Below, piece after piece: positions 12,234-58,490 of a stretch of DNA of 64,000 bases (position 1 is the stretch's first letter; each line of letters begins with the position of its first letter). Source of the stretch: Prochilodus magdalenae (lineage: Eukaryota; Chordata; Actinopteri; Characiformes; Prochilodontidae); assembly GCA_024036415.1 (NCBI GenBank), contig JAMWET010000936.1, positions 196,001-260,000 of the forward strand. Reading direction: 5' to 3'. Below the pieces are notes generated by a model. It was not told the DNA's origin, did no database searches, and saw nothing but the letters and a program-made list of their open reading frames with translations. The position numbers and the translations under genes were made by a program.

Positions 12234-12569
12234 AAAAGGTTCGCTGGAAGCACACCACTGCACACCTGCTGCACAGTTCCTATGTACTGATACAAAATAG
12301 AGTCAGTAAAGTTTGGGCCTGTGCCACATTTAACTTCCTCCCCACTAAGCTACATTCAGCACATACACAAAATAAATACATTAGTGTAATAAGGCTCTCT
12401 CTGTGGTTATAACTGTGTTATAGAACCACATCTAAAGTATATGATCATTACGGCAGATAAATATGCCTGTTGGTAATTAAATGAAGGCAGCTGTAAACCC
12501 GTCGTGTCGTACCTTTGAGCCGATCTGATTGCCACACTGTCCGATCTGAAGGTGAACGATCTCACGCAT
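6863..12569 (-). CDS. tubb1: Tubulin beta-1 chain
   Basis: Four exons on the minus strand (12569-12513, 8908-8800, 8495-8385, 7995-6863; 57+109+111+1133 nt) give a 469-residue beta-tubulin. The first three lengths are the standard beta-tubulin exon sizes. The protein starts [19 protein letters not shown], including the MREI tetrapeptide used in cotranslational tubulin autoregulation. It has the GGGTGSGMG nucleotide-binding signature at about residue 140 and ends in an acidic tail. Beta-tubulin pairs with alpha-tubulin in microtubules and binds exchangeable GTP. Assignment to beta-1, the platelet/thrombocyte isotype in vertebrates, rests on linkage to atp5f1e and gnas and on a tail segment EEEVTEVE resembling human TUBB1. 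The tail is about 39 residues after DATA, longer than in usual beta-tubulins. The conventional beta-tubulin body is intact. Confidence 0.93.
7996..8384 (-). other. tubb1: tubb1 intron 3
   Basis: A 389-nt GT-AG intron. About half of it is the long inverted repeat at 8180-8368, which ends only about 14 nt from the splice donor. Confidence 0.85.
8180..8368. repeat. Long inverted repeat (hairpin) in tubb1 intron 3
   Basis: The left arm (8180-8263) is the near-perfect reverse complement of the right arm (8285-8368), separated by about 21 nt. The innermost part, CTGGTGCCGTGACCCA against TGGGTCACGGCACCAG, is fully complementary, and outer parts have scattered mismatches. It could be a palindromic MITE or a fold-back duplication. 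Confidence 0.85.
8385..8495 (-). CDS. tubb1: tubb1 exon 3
   Basis: 111 nt between a CTTTCAG acceptor and a GTGAGA donor. It encodes [20 protein letters not shown] onwards to the RPDNFIHG junction, the standard third beta-tubulin exon. Confidence 0.95.
8800..8908 (-). CDS. tubb1: tubb1 exon 2
   Basis: 109 nt between a TTTGCAG acceptor and a GTAAGA donor. It encodes [20 protein letters not shown] through YFNEAHG, the standard second beta-tubulin exon. Confidence 0.95.
9050..9355 (+). mobile_element. Truncated Tc1-like transposon fragment
   Basis: Shares 'GGTTTGAC..TGTGAGACATG' and the block encoding the remnant of [11 protein letters not shown] with the longer copies at 14553 and 51925. It stops after 'CGCTTTAGTCTTTGTGGAGA' and has several frame breaks, so it is a dead fragment. 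SDESRF matches the region around the second catalytic Asp of Tc1-like DDE transposases. Confidence 0.7.
10005..11994. repeat. 12-bp minisatellite, about 165 copies, in tubb1 intron 1
   Basis: The consensus unit is KTTGTACTWTAG, almost perfectly conserved except for a G/T choice at one position and a T/A choice at another. An occasional C-to-T change (TGTATTATAG) also occurs. The phase breaks once at about 11166-11200 (an extra G and a duplicated CTTTA). Because 12 is a multiple of three, open frames run through the array in several frames on both strands. They are artefacts, not genes. Confidence 0.97.
12197..12230. repeat. ATT trinucleotide microsatellite
   Basis: About eleven uninterrupted ATT units inside tubb1 intron 1. 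Confidence 0.95.
12513..12569 (-). CDS. tubb1: tubb1 exon 1 (coding part)
   Basis: 57 nt from ATG (12569-12567) to a GTACGA donor, encoding [19 protein letters not shown]. The ATG sits in a strong context (GGTCACCATGC). Confidence 0.95.
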
Positions 12570-12640
12570 GGTGACCAGGCTGGAGCTCAGTGAGAGAGGA
12601 GAACTGCAGGAGAACCGGCACGCTCTGAGTTTATATCAGT
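12570..12640 (-). promoter_or_regulatory. tubb1: tubb1 5' UTR and TATA box
   Basis: On the minus strand TATAAA occurs at 12635-12630, about 60 bp upstream of the ATG. It is followed by the sequence ACTCAGAGCGTGCCGG, where transcription would be expected to start about 30 bp downstream. A TATA-driven core promoter fits a tissue-specific tubulin. Confidence 0.55.
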
Positions 12641-14552
12641 GATGATGTCAGAGGGGAGTCACCCTCACCACCTCCTCAGATATGCATACATGCACAAAGA
12701 CATGAATAAATACCCATCCACTTATAACACCGGCAGGTCAGATTAGTGACCTGGACTCATCAGTAGTTTCAGTTCAGAGAAGCTTTTATTAGAAATGACT
12801 AAGCTGGTCATTCTGAAGGTTAAAAATTGTGGAGTATGAGGACAATATTATATTATTTTCCTGGACATACTGGACATTACTGGACATATGATAAAGCGTG
12901 TAGAGTTTATAGCGTGAGGGATTCAGAGTTACAGTTCAGTCTGTTCTGTTTATGGAAAAGGGTTAATGCTCAATAATGCTCTGTTCAGATGATGACTGTG
13001 TTAGAGCCCAGTCTTGTATGTGTGTCGTTTGTAGGTCGGAAGGACTTGTTTTGGGCCTGCACTGGGGGGGGTGGGTGGGTGGGGGGGGGGGTTTTTAGAT
13101 GTGTATGTGTGTGTGTGTGTGTGTGCGCATACCTGTATGTTTTTATAAGGAGACTATAATCGGGACTTTCAGAAAAACTGGAGTCTGACAAAAGAGTCTT
13201 AGATCCCATTTTACAGCCGTCATCAGAATCACACACAAGCACTCAGTTTTAACAAAACACACGCACGCAGGGAAGGGAAGTCAGATTAAATTAAATTAGA
13301 GCAAACAAATAACAGGAATGTGTCTGACTGTTTTGCATGTGTTTGCTTAAATACTACTATTAATAATAATATTAATAGCAATAATAATAATAACAATAAT
13401 AATAATAATAATAATCCTTATTTGTATTGTGTCCTTTATAGATTAATGCAGCTCAAAGTTCTTCCAAGAGTGTTTCGTATAAGAAAGAACATGAGGTACA
13501 GAGGGTTGGTTCGGTGATGTACCCACAAAACCCCAAGATTATTAGCATACATTCAGAAGACCTGGCACTATATAAACACAGTCTCTTCAGCTTGAGAGCA
13601 AAAACAAAGAGAGAGATGTGTGAAAGTAAGACAAGATAAAAATAGAAATACAGATCACAACATAAAAATATAGCAATAAAATAAATAATTTATTAAATAA
13701 ATAATCAGAAAATACATAAACAAAACAAAAAAAAATAGAGTAAAATAAAATGGGACTCTAATTCTAATCGAATTGACACGGTGGTATTTCAGATGAGCGC
13801 TGCTGTAGTTGCAACTATTTCCGCCACCTATGTTCTTGGGTGAGGACCACAGTTGCGTGATAAACCCTGCAACAATAAAGACACACAGGAAGTTTGATTC
13901 GAATCTGTTTGTGCCAATAAAGACACTTCTAAACCTCAACATTTACATTCAGATCTGAACGTTTACATCTAATTGCCCAGCTACTTTTTACAACGAGGTA
14001 CATCTGTTAACAGGAACAGAAATAAACATCAATAAATTATTAGATAATGTAGCATATAATCATTAAGTAATGCTAAAAATAAGGACTGACGTTATTTTAG
14101 ATTTTATTAAGTAATTTATAATCCTTATAAAAAGATTAAATGATCGTAAATAAGCATATGATAATCATAGTAATGATAACTGTGTGACTAATGAAGTTAC
14201 TGAATGATCTTTTCAAATAAAGTTTTAATTAAAGTCTTAAATATGTACCTCAGACACTTCACAAGCACAGACGTTATCAAGTGTACATCAAATTCATATG
14301 AAGAGTATATTATTTAGTATGTGTCTGTTAATAAAAACACTACTGTGCTCATAAAGCAGTTCTTAAGAGGGACATGGAGACAACTTTACAAATAGGGGCC
14401 ACAGAGAGCTTTAAATAATTAATAATATTGCTAAAATAATACGCTCAAAAAGAAGAATATATATATATATTGAATTATATTTTAAATATATTATAATACT
14501 GTTATTAATACAAATTATATACACTCACCATTAATAGAATAGTTGCACACAT
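12641..14552. other. Intergenic region with microsatellites
   Basis: A G-rich/TG patch lies at 13063-13126 and an AAT/ATA run at 13362-13415, followed by AT-rich non-repetitive sequence. No exon is recognised. Confidence 0.55.
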
Positions 14553-15314
14553 AGCTGCACCCAGAAGGAATCAACTGACAGGAATACATCTTGGTGGGCA
14601 GGTTTGACATTGTGAGACATGTGAATGATTCAGTGACTCAGCTGCACATGTGACGTGAGCAAGGACAGGCCTCATCACTGTTTCTGACTGACCCCACAGC
14701 CACGACTGCAGACAGTCAGTGAGCAGTGATGCCCTCCATGACTAATCCTGTTAGTGCCAACACCAGTGGCAGACGGCTGCACAATGCAGGACTTCATGCA
14801 CACAGACCGTTACCACGACTGTCCTTAACACCACGTCACCGTCACCAAAGACTGCAGTGGTGTCGTACCAGACTGCATGGAGTGACTCAGAATGGCAGTG
14901 GCTCATCTTCAGTGACGAGTCCCGCTTTAGTCTTGGTGGAGACGACCAACGAATTAGTGTATGGAGGCACCGTGTTCAGCACCAAGATGAGCGGTTTGTT
15001 GTCACACATCAAACGTCCAGAAGGCCTGGTGTCCCTCCAGCTCCACCCCTACCGCACCATCTGCAGGAACTGTGTGAGGATATTCAAGCTGCATGGAATG
15101 GATTATCACAGGACACCATTAAGAACCTCTACAGCTCCATGCTGAGACGTCTGGCATGTTGGGTTAGCACCATATTGAGAGATACTACTTCTGTATGTGT
15201 AGCTCAATAAATATTGATCATATCAGTCTAAATGTATCATCAGTTATTGATCCTGGTACCTTTATCTTCCTTCCCAACAGCACCGCACTCCCACACCTCC
15301 TTCTGGGTGCAGCT
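14553..15314 (+). mobile_element. Short degenerate Tc1-like element, 762 bp
   Basis: Bounded by a perfect 17-bp inverted repeat (AGCTGCACCCAGAAGGA at 14553-14569, inverted at 15298-15314). It encodes remnants of a Tc1-like transposase, including [14 protein letters not shown] and a C-terminal block NGLSQDTIKNLYSSMLRRL. The N-terminal DNA-binding half is badly damaged, with stops and frame shifts. At about half the length of an autonomous Tc1 element it looks internally deleted. Related copies lie at 51925 (minus strand) and 9050. A TA target duplication is not clear on the right side. Confidence 0.78.
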
Positions 15315-16015
15315 GTTCTTTTGACGGTGGGTGAGTAAGTTGATGACTAATTACAACATTACTTAACTATGTAGTGCTGCTTATTACGGCCTTACGCCCT
15401 GTTAATAGATGTAGCCTTATTGTAACCCATTAACCTAATAACTCAGCTCTGCTGTTCAGTGTGTCAGAGGCTGGGTTTATAACTATTACAGACTCTGCTC
15501 CTCGATGTGCTTTTACTCTGATCTGATGAAGAGTCTCTGAGATCAGTCTGTGAGGGACACCCCAGGTCATGAGATCGGTTCCTCCCCCAGAGAGTAATTA
15601 AGGTGAGTAAACTGATTAATAATCAGGTTAATAAGTGGTTTGTGTGTCAGGTCTCATGGAGCACAAGGCAGAACTGAGACTCAAAGCAGAATCCCAGATG
15701 AAGATCAGACCTGAGCGAGTCCTGAAACCGGCTGAGAGTGGGTGGGAGAGGGAACTGAGGGCGAGCGAGTTATTCAACCTTCCAGGAACAGCAGGGAGAG
15801 AGAGAGTGTAAATTTAGAAAAGTGCTGGACTGTCTGTGACTCTATCAGATGTGTTTCCACAATGAAGCCTTTCAGTGTTTGTTGCTGCAGGCTGGCGAGA
15901 GGGGAGAAGACGGAAAATGAGTCGGAAAACAACAACAAAGAAACAGAAACAATAAAGACAGTGAGAATCTCTCGCTCTCGCTCTCCTCAGATTCTTCAGA
16001 AGAAGTTCGGAGCCA
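15315..16015. other. Non-coding stretch, nothing recognised
   Basis: Unique-looking sequence. The open frame at 15742-16068 is Arg/Ser/Glu-rich in part but shows no splice context or family resemblance, so I do not call it a gene. Confidence 0.4.
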
Positions 16016-16017
16016 TT

Positions 16018-16520
16018 CAGAGTGGGTTTGCCGTGAAATGGTTCAGATGGTTTTTACAGTGGTGGTGATGATGGGGCCCAGGGGTCTCCATGTCTTCCAC
16101 ACAAATATAGACTTTTTTATTAAAGACAAATTTATATATGTATTATATTATATAGATAATTTATATATACCACCAAAACCACCAGTGAACCTCTGCCTGT
16201 CCTCTGAGTGTTTATATGGAATGTTGACGATAATAGTGGAAAATCTGAAATGTTTTCCTCTGAATATTTATAATTTTCCTCACAACCCCCTACACATATC
16301 CCTCCAGCAGGAATGAGAAAATATTTTGAGAAAATATTCTCAAAAGAATCATAAAACAGCGTGTCAGACATTAGGCAGTGTATTTATAGCCATTTCAATC
16401 TGCGAGAGAGATTTTAGAATCGGACGTCTGGTTCCATTTACCACCACTGTGGACAATTCTGACTCTGTAATTTTCTACAGAACAGGGCATTGTTTACAGG
16501 TTAACGGTTTATGTGGAAAT
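16018..16520. repeat. Dispersed repeat related to the MITE at 46267
   Basis: Shares a core with the copy at 46267-46681: TGAAATGGTT, then TTTACAGTGGTGGTGATG, then CCACCAGTGAACC, then GTGGACAATTCTGACTC. It is more diverged, and its terminal inverted repeats are not clear. Confidence 0.65.
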
Positions 16521-16659
16521 TGTGACTCACAAAATAAGAAATCTGTGAAAATTGTGTTTCAGTGCAGCTCAGCGATGCATTTTGATGGGGTAAACTGCTG
16601 CCACCTAGTGGAAAAATGTGTTTGTGGCAGAACTGAAATTAAAAATAGCCAAAAAGTGG

Positions 16660-16870
16660 ACAGATATGCAGACATGCGGCTGTACAGACCTGCAGCTGTG
16701 CACGTATACAGGTGTATGGATTTCCAGATGTACATGTACAGATGTGCATACCTGCAGATGTGCAAATGAGCAGATGTATCGATGTGCAGACCTGCAGCTG
16801 TACAGGAATGCAGATGTTCAGGTATACAGGTATATGGATTTGCAGATGTACAGATGTGCATGTGTCTTTA
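16660..16870. repeat. Degenerate minisatellite (CAGATGTRCA-like)
   Basis: An imperfect array of units such as CAGATGTACAGATGTGCA and CCTGCAGCTGTACAGG. It contains several CAGCTG and CTGCAG palindromes. Open frames across it are repeat artefacts. Confidence 0.75.
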
Positions 16871-17324
16871 CAAAATAAAAAAAAATTTTAGGCACCAAAT
16901 CACTGCACTGCTTCACTTTCCTCACAGAGAATCCCAAAAAAGACAGTCCAGTTGGGAACTAATGAACCTTTGTAAAATCTGATTATAGTTATATGACATG
17001 ACCATTCAGAAAAGTGTACTACTATTATGAGTGTACTAATTTCACCTCCAGCATCAATAAACACTGCTTGATTTGCAGTTACTGTGTATTAGCCATGTAG
17101 ACAGCCCTGTTACAGTCACACGGTATAGCTACTGATGAAATTTTCTAAAAATAATTGGGATTAATAACTTAATTGTGTGTTTAGTTCATTTTTATAACTA
17201 ATTAAGCAGCTAAAGTCTAAAATTGCTACATTGGCTTAGCAGACCTCTTGCTTGGCTGGCTATTTACCGAAGTTCCACTGTACTATACTATACACTTCTG
17301 TTACACAGGCAAGCCTAATTTAGG

Positions 17325-17475
17325 GGTTGAGGGTGGGTTTGGTGTGAAATTGTTCAAATCTCTTTACAGTGGTGGTGATGGGAACCATCCATGTCTACAA
17401 CAAAGGCGGTTACTTCTGAGAATCGATTCTGACACAAAAATATCAATATCATTTTTTATTTCTTTAGCAGGATGG
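17325..17475. repeat. Second partial copy of the dispersed repeat
   Basis: Contains GGTGTGAAATTGTTCA followed by TTTACAGTGGTGGTGATGG and GAACCATCCATGTCTACAAC, matching the central part of the elements at 16018 and 46267. Confidence 0.65.
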
Positions 17476-17755
17476 CTGTGTATTCTATCTCGCAAACTAA
17501 ACGTGCGGTAAATGATGGGGTAGCATAGGAACTACTTTTTCTACAGCCTACTTCCTCTGTAACCAACTTTTTAAATGCCATCAATATCTAATTTCATCAA
17601 CACACATTAAAAAACACAATTTCAGCATGACTGAACACTGAATTGAATTTTGTGATTGTGTAAATTTGTTATTAAAAAAGAATCTATATAACGGTCACAA
17701 GAATAACTAGAAAAGTGCCTTTCCTGAAGGAAACGCCGGATGGTTGTGCAGTGTG

Positions 17756-18090
17756 CTAAGTGAGGAACGAGGGATGAGTAAATGAGTGTGGGTCAGTATG
17801 ACTGTGGATTAGTGTTCGGAGACCTGCCCTTAGTGAGTATGTGAAGTTTGGTGGCTCTCGGGCAAACGAAAGCATTACTGCTTGGTTTGGGTCGAAAATG
17901 ACTGGGACTCTATGGGAGGAACGAGGGATGAATAAATGACAGATAGAGGAGTGCGGGTCAGAATGGCTGTGGATTAGTGTTTGGGGACCTGGCCTTAGTG
18001 GGTATGTGACGTTTGGTGGCTCTTGGGCGAACGAAACAGTCGGCTTTAGGTGGATCCAAAAATGACTGCGACTCTATAGGAGCTGCGGCC
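17756..18090. repeat. Two-copy tandem duplication, unit about 160 bp
   Basis: The stretch beginning GGAACGAGGGATGA at about 17763 is repeated, with about 15-20% difference, from about 17918. Shared blocks include TGTGGATTAGTGTT, GTTTGGTGGCTCT and GACTCTATRGGA. No coding sense is apparent. Confidence 0.75.
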
Positions 18091-18949
18091 TGAGCCAGTG
18101 TATCCAATTTGGTGTCTCTAGGTCGAGCGGAAGTGGGGTAGATAGACATGCGTTTTTCGATCCCATTCATTCTCTATGGGAAAAAAATCCGGAAAAATTC
18201 CTTCCTACTCGGAATCCGTGCATCCGATCAAAAAGCTGTATATAAGCACCTATCACACCATCATACCGGACAATCTGGAGTTGGAACGGAGTCGACATCT
18301 CGAAAACTGGACGAGTTGGCCGGCGATGAAACTGCAGAAAGAATAACAATAAGGAGAAGAATATAAATCAAATAACAGTAATAACAGTAACAGTGCTTTG
18401 CAATGCATAACCATAATGAATGATAAACATCAGATTTTCTGGTTGAGCTTCGTTCACATGTACTATTTACCATCGTTGAAGATCACATACTTGAAAGTAT
18501 CCGTATCTGCTATGGTATAGAGAAGTTAGCCTTGGTATTACTTGGTGTCGGATCGATTAGAAAACCAGTTGTAATGCCCATTCCGGCTTTTCCCTTTGAT
18601 TTTTTTTTCAATGTTAAGGTCTTGTGGGTAAACATGCAGCCTGTTAGAGAAAACGACTCAGTATTGTTTCGCACAGCCCTGATGACTTCCAACAGCAGAA
18701 AAAAAAAGGACTGCCAAACTAGTTTGTGTGTTTAATATGAGCCCAAATATTCTCTATAGGCTTTAAATATGAACTCTGACCAGCCCTAAACCAAACAGTA
18801 CGTGCTCCCACAATAAACAATCCTTTTTATCATTATTATGGCCAATGAAAGCCCATGTAAACAATGCTAAAATAAGTGAATAACTGTCTCCCTGGGCAGT
18901 TGCTACAGCCTGCTGTAAATCATTGTTTTTTTTTTTTTTTTGTCCCGTC

Positions 18950-19410
18950 CGCATGACGTCACAGAGTCCGCCCCCCTTCTGAAATTTTAACGATGAGGAT
19001 CTGCGCTTTAATCCAGATCTCAGATCAGCTGTGAAAACCCGCCCGACGAGCACAACCCACTTCCCTAAACTGATCCGGGGTCAGATTAGCATGGAAACTT
19101 CAGGGCACATGCAAATTTGAAGAGGGGACGACGGTGAAGGCGAGAAGCAGAGAAAGAAGCAGAAGAAGAAGAAGAAGAAGGAGCCCGTAAAGAAAGTACG
19201 GTTCGTGTTTTAAGGCACAGACGGGCAGAAGTGTTAGAGAGAGGAGAGAAGGAGTGAGAGTGGAAGGAGATGAAGAGAGCAGAGCGGAGCTGAGTATTAT
19301 ATTTTGACTCTCCTGCGGGTCAGGCTGACCTGGATATAAGAAAACCCAAACAAACACGATGATGGTTCTCCTCTGGAAGAAGTAACGGCTTCGTTAGCCT
19401 CCCGTTAGCC
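18950..19410 (+). promoter_or_regulatory. gnas: Promoter and 5' leader of the XL-type gnas exon
   Basis: A perfect CRE (TGACGTCA, 18954-18961) follows a poly-T run. It lies in a moderately CpG-containing segment that continues through a purine-rich leader with a GAA run at about 19160-19180. An upstream ORF of eight codons (MMVLLWKK, 19359-19385) ends 25 bp before the main ATG. The transcription start is not known. Confidence 0.6.
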
Positions 19411-54482
<35,072 letters not shown>

Positions 54483-54527
54483 GTACGTACCATCATTACC
54501 TCTACACTGTGTATAACTGAGAGAGAG

Positions 54528-54559
<32 letters not shown>

Positions 54560-56215
54560 GCAGTGGGATCCAGTGTCACACAGGTGAATTGAATAAGGTG
54601 TTCACCTGAGGGAGAGGGGCGTGTCCTGGAGGTGTGGTGGTGCAGTGCTCATTACCTCTCATTACCTGTAACAACCTGCAAACACTTCCTCAGAGAGTCT
54701 CACCTGTTCCTCAAGCTGACACACACATACACACACAGGTGTTCCTTGGGGAGCAGGGGGCAGGTTGGAGACCCTAATCTGCCCCACTGTGTTTGAGTGT
54801 AATTTAATTAGAGCTGACTGAGGCTCTGAGGCTGTCTTGTGTGTAGCAGAAGAGCTGCTGAAGACGCACTGCCCTTACACAGGAGCATTACAGCGAGCGC
54901 TAGCCATTAGCGTATGTCGGAGCGCTCAGTGGTCATGAGAAAGTTTTTATTTTACTTTGAGAGTAGTCAGTCAGAATACCTCATCTCAGCTTCATCTGCT
55001 GTAAATTCAGAATCTCAGAACCAGCTGCTTTCCTCCGAGGGTGCTTCATTTCTCCCAGCACAGCTTTCCTCTGTCTACTGGGCCCGCTAGCCTCTCCTAG
55101 CCGTGAGCTAGGGGGTAATAGCACAGTGGGTAATAGCAGCTAGAAGCTAGGGTGTAATAGCACAGTGCATACATGGTTTAGCAGCTACCAGTTGTTCACG
55201 GAGGTGGTCTAACTCAAGATACAAAGGGGTCTTGTAAGTGTCAGTATGGCGGGGCAATGTTTGTAAATGTCCCAGGAATACTTACAGTCTAGCACCAAAT
55301 TAGCGTGACGTTCAGGCTCCCTAACTGAGGGGAGACATGTTCATGTTGGGTTATGTTAGGTTCATTCATACAAGGACTTTTATGTTGAAGGGCCTGAATA
55401 CAGGTGGAGTGGTGGGTTTTCCAGAGTAGAGCTGACGGCTGTGTTTTAGCCTTTAGTGCTGGAGAGGCTGTGTTTTCTCTGTCACTGTTTTCAGAAGGCT
55501 GCATTATGGATTATAAATCCGAGATTCAGAACATTCCAGCCTACATTTAGCCAGGAAGAACCCAAATGACCAGATGCCTACCTAACTAACAAATATCCGA
55601 ACAGTCAAATTTTCAGGTCTAGTCTTTGATGTCATATGGTATGTTCAGATATATCATCATATAATATGATACTATATTATATAATATTATATAATAAGAT
55701 CCCATACACTTAAAGTATTAGGGGCTATAGGATTAATCCATTAAAATCATGTAATGGGCAAATTAGTTGGCAACTAATGAAATAGTAAGTTGTTAACATT
55801 GTTTGCTCCATTTCAGTAAAGACCCGTAATTATAGAATTTAGTTGAATTTATCAGTGAAGACAGAATGTAATTTCAATATTAAATATTTATTGTAATTTG
55901 TTTGATTAAGGAATATGGTTTAGTGTGTATTGCTGGTAGTTTGAACATGATTGTTTTGAAATTTGGACTTAATGATATAGAATTATATATCTATTGTATT
56001 AGCAGGAAAGTTCATTAGATCGGTGAATTTTTGAAAAAGGTATTGATCTTTATTGTTTTTGTTGTTAGCAGGTGCCTAAAACAACCTCAAGCTAAAATTT
56101 AAATGCTGATAGATACAAAAGACATATTTGCTTATTTAATAAATGAGCGATTCATAATCAGAATAATTGATTATTCGTTTTAATAATTGATCGAAATAGT
56201 TGTATGTTCCAGTCC
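54483..56215 (+). other. gnas: gnas intron 4, proximal part
   Basis: A GA microsatellite lies at 54520-54560; the rest is unique sequence. I looked for the next Gs alpha exon (EFYEHAKALWEDEG-like) here and in the rest of the window and did not find it. Confidence 0.55.
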
Positions 56216-56216
56216 T

Positions 56217-56233
56217 GTATAATATGTGATACA

Positions 56234-56286
<53 letters not shown>

Positions 56287-56297
56287 ACAATACAGCA

Positions 56298-56347
<50 letters not shown>
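56217..56347. repeat. Two long TA microsatellites
   Basis: TA runs at about 56218-56283 and 56301-56346, separated by about 18 bp. They form a cruciform-prone AT tract. Confidence 0.97.
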
Positions 56348-56352
<5 letters not shown>

Positions 56353-58268
56353 AACTGTATTTGTGCAGGAATACTTCCATATATCAAACCATATCATATA
56401 GGTTAAAACATATATGGTAAAAACATCAAAAAATAAAAAATCATAAAACTTTTATTACATTTATTATTATACAATTAAATTATACAATTATAAACGAATG
56501 CAGTATATCTCTTCAGTGTTTTACTGACTCCTACAATACCTCCAGTTAAACAGGACCAATTACAATCTGCCTGTATGTAAACAGACAGTTCAGTCTTCCT
56601 CTAGTATTCACCACAAATGTGGCATAACACATCATGACGACCATAAATCTCATCACTGTGTCAAACCCTTAAGGTCTGTGTGGCGCTGAAGCGCAGTGAG
56701 GTTCAGCTGAACGTGTTTCAGTGAGTCTTATTATTTATTACCGTGTTAATTCAGGAGTTATACGTCCTCAGCGTCAGTCCAGGAAGTGGATGCAGTCTTG
56801 TAGTTTTACCTCACTGAGGACCGCCCAACCCTGACCACCCCCTCGCTGGCCTCAGGGCGCTCTGGGGAACCAGTCTAACTGGTTAATTTGGCTGCAGTAA
56901 ATTGAAAGAGCGAGAGAACAGGGCGCTGATTGTGTATGATAATGTATAAGTCAGTGATGTGGTTTTATGTCCCTTATGTTTAGAGTTTTGACTTTTTGTC
57001 TGCAAACAGCTTTAAAACTCCAACCAGGGCTGCGTTTACATCTTCTCTGTGTATGTTAATGTACAGTGTTGGGCCAAGAGGTGAGAGTTAGGCCTGTCAC
57101 AGTTGTCATCGCCTGAATGCAGTTATCTTGAGTTGATCACAATGATTTAAGCTGACTGCGTCGTTTTCCACAGTCTTTAGATTTTGCGGTCAGATTAAGC
57201 CGCAACAAGCAACGTGAAGTGGGCCTGTTGAGTTGTGGCAAGTAAGTGCAGTAACAAGACAGCAGTTAATGCATTCAGGCTTTTCTTTGGTGCTCAGTCG
57301 AGAAGAGCCATTGCAAGTTCAGCGTCAAACTTCATCCCTCCATCCCTCACCAGAGATGGGAAGCAGCACCAGTGTTAACTTGTTCTACTTCTATTTATAT
57401 CACTTCTCTTTGTTGCCTGCTGATGGTGGTTTCTTGCCAAGAGCGAGTGGCGGCAGTCATTATGATGGCATGCCAGGAGGTTTAGCTGTCATTGTGTTTA
57501 CTGCTTCATTCATTGGCTAGCTGCTCTTAAATCATCGAACCGGTAACAGCAGCACCTTCAACATGACTGATAAGAAGGTAGTGACTCACTATCGCCTCTT
57601 CAGGTGCAAAGTGGTATTACAAGTCAGGGCAAGCTAGGGCTAGATGGTTAGCATGCTAGTGTCAGAAGATATCTCTGCTACAAGATACATATTGTATACA
57701 ACTGTTCGTCAAAGCCATTTATGCACATTCTGTTGATCATTTTGGTTAATTTTGGAATATTTTAAGATGATTTTGAAATCTCACACATTGCACCTTAAAT
57801 ATAGCAAATGAAAAAAAAAGCAAAAATATTAAGGCAATTATTTATATGACAGTTCATCTCACAGGTATAGTTAGAGCGATGTAAGAGCTGTTTAAATCTC
57901 CCATTACATAATATATTGCATAATACTGGTGGAGAAAACTGAAAGATGCGGGAGCCCAGTGTTGTTCCTGTTGGTTATGTTTAGATTTAATTGTTTATTT
58001 ATTTCAGTTATTTATATATAACTATTTCTGTTCATTATTTAGATTCTTTCTGCCATAAAATAATAATATTGTGTCTATATGCATTTTTGTGAACACTGAA
58101 AGGTCTGTAGCTAAACATGCTAAACATGGGAGACTGTTTCACTGTAAGTGTAGAAATAAAGCTCTGAATACATCCAGAATTTCTCGGTCATGTGTGGTAT
58201 GATGTAGTGATTTGAGTTTAGTGGTGCTTTGATGTGGGTTTTTTTACTATTAGATGACTGAATAATAA
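56348..58268. other. Intronic stretch, nothing recognised
   Basis: AT-rich unique sequence. The open frame at 57233-57520 shows no recognisable domain or splice context. Confidence 0.5.
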
Positions 58269-58490
58269 GTGTAAGTGTAGCTCAGCGGATAACACCACTA
58301 CCCGCCAAGTAGCTACCACCACACGTGGGAGACTGGGGTTCGAATCCCAGGCTGAGTGACGACGCTGTGCTACACCAATAAGAGTCCGTGGGCAAGACTC
58401 CTAACACCACATTGGCCTACCTGTAATATGATTAACCTTGTAAGTCGCTCTGGATAAGAGCGTCAGCTAAATGCCATAAATGTAAATGTA
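58269..58490 (+). mobile_element. tRNA-derived SINE (copy 2)
   Basis: A box TAGCTCAGCGG, B box GGTTCGAATCCC and complete tail GTAAGTCGCTCTGGATAAGA followed by GCGTCAGCTAAATGCC and AAATGTAAATGTAAAT. Confidence 0.88.

Larger units (their letters stand above)
8909..12512 (-). other. tubb1: tubb1 intron 1
   Basis: A 3.6-kb intron. More than half is the 12-bp minisatellite at 10005-11994. It also holds a truncated Tc1-like fragment (9050-9355), a poly-G/poly-T patch near 8990-9020, an AT-rich segment (9560-9690) and an ATT microsatellite near 12197-12230. Confidence 0.85.

Noticed and set aside
15742..16068. 108-codon frame with an Arg/Ser segment
   Set aside because: No family resemblance, no splice or poly(A) context, and its 3' end runs into the dispersed repeat at 16018.
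18763..19053. 96-codon minus-strand frame overlapping the XL-exon promoter
   Set aside because: No recognisable domain; it runs through a poly-A/T tract and lies antisense to the CRE promoter.
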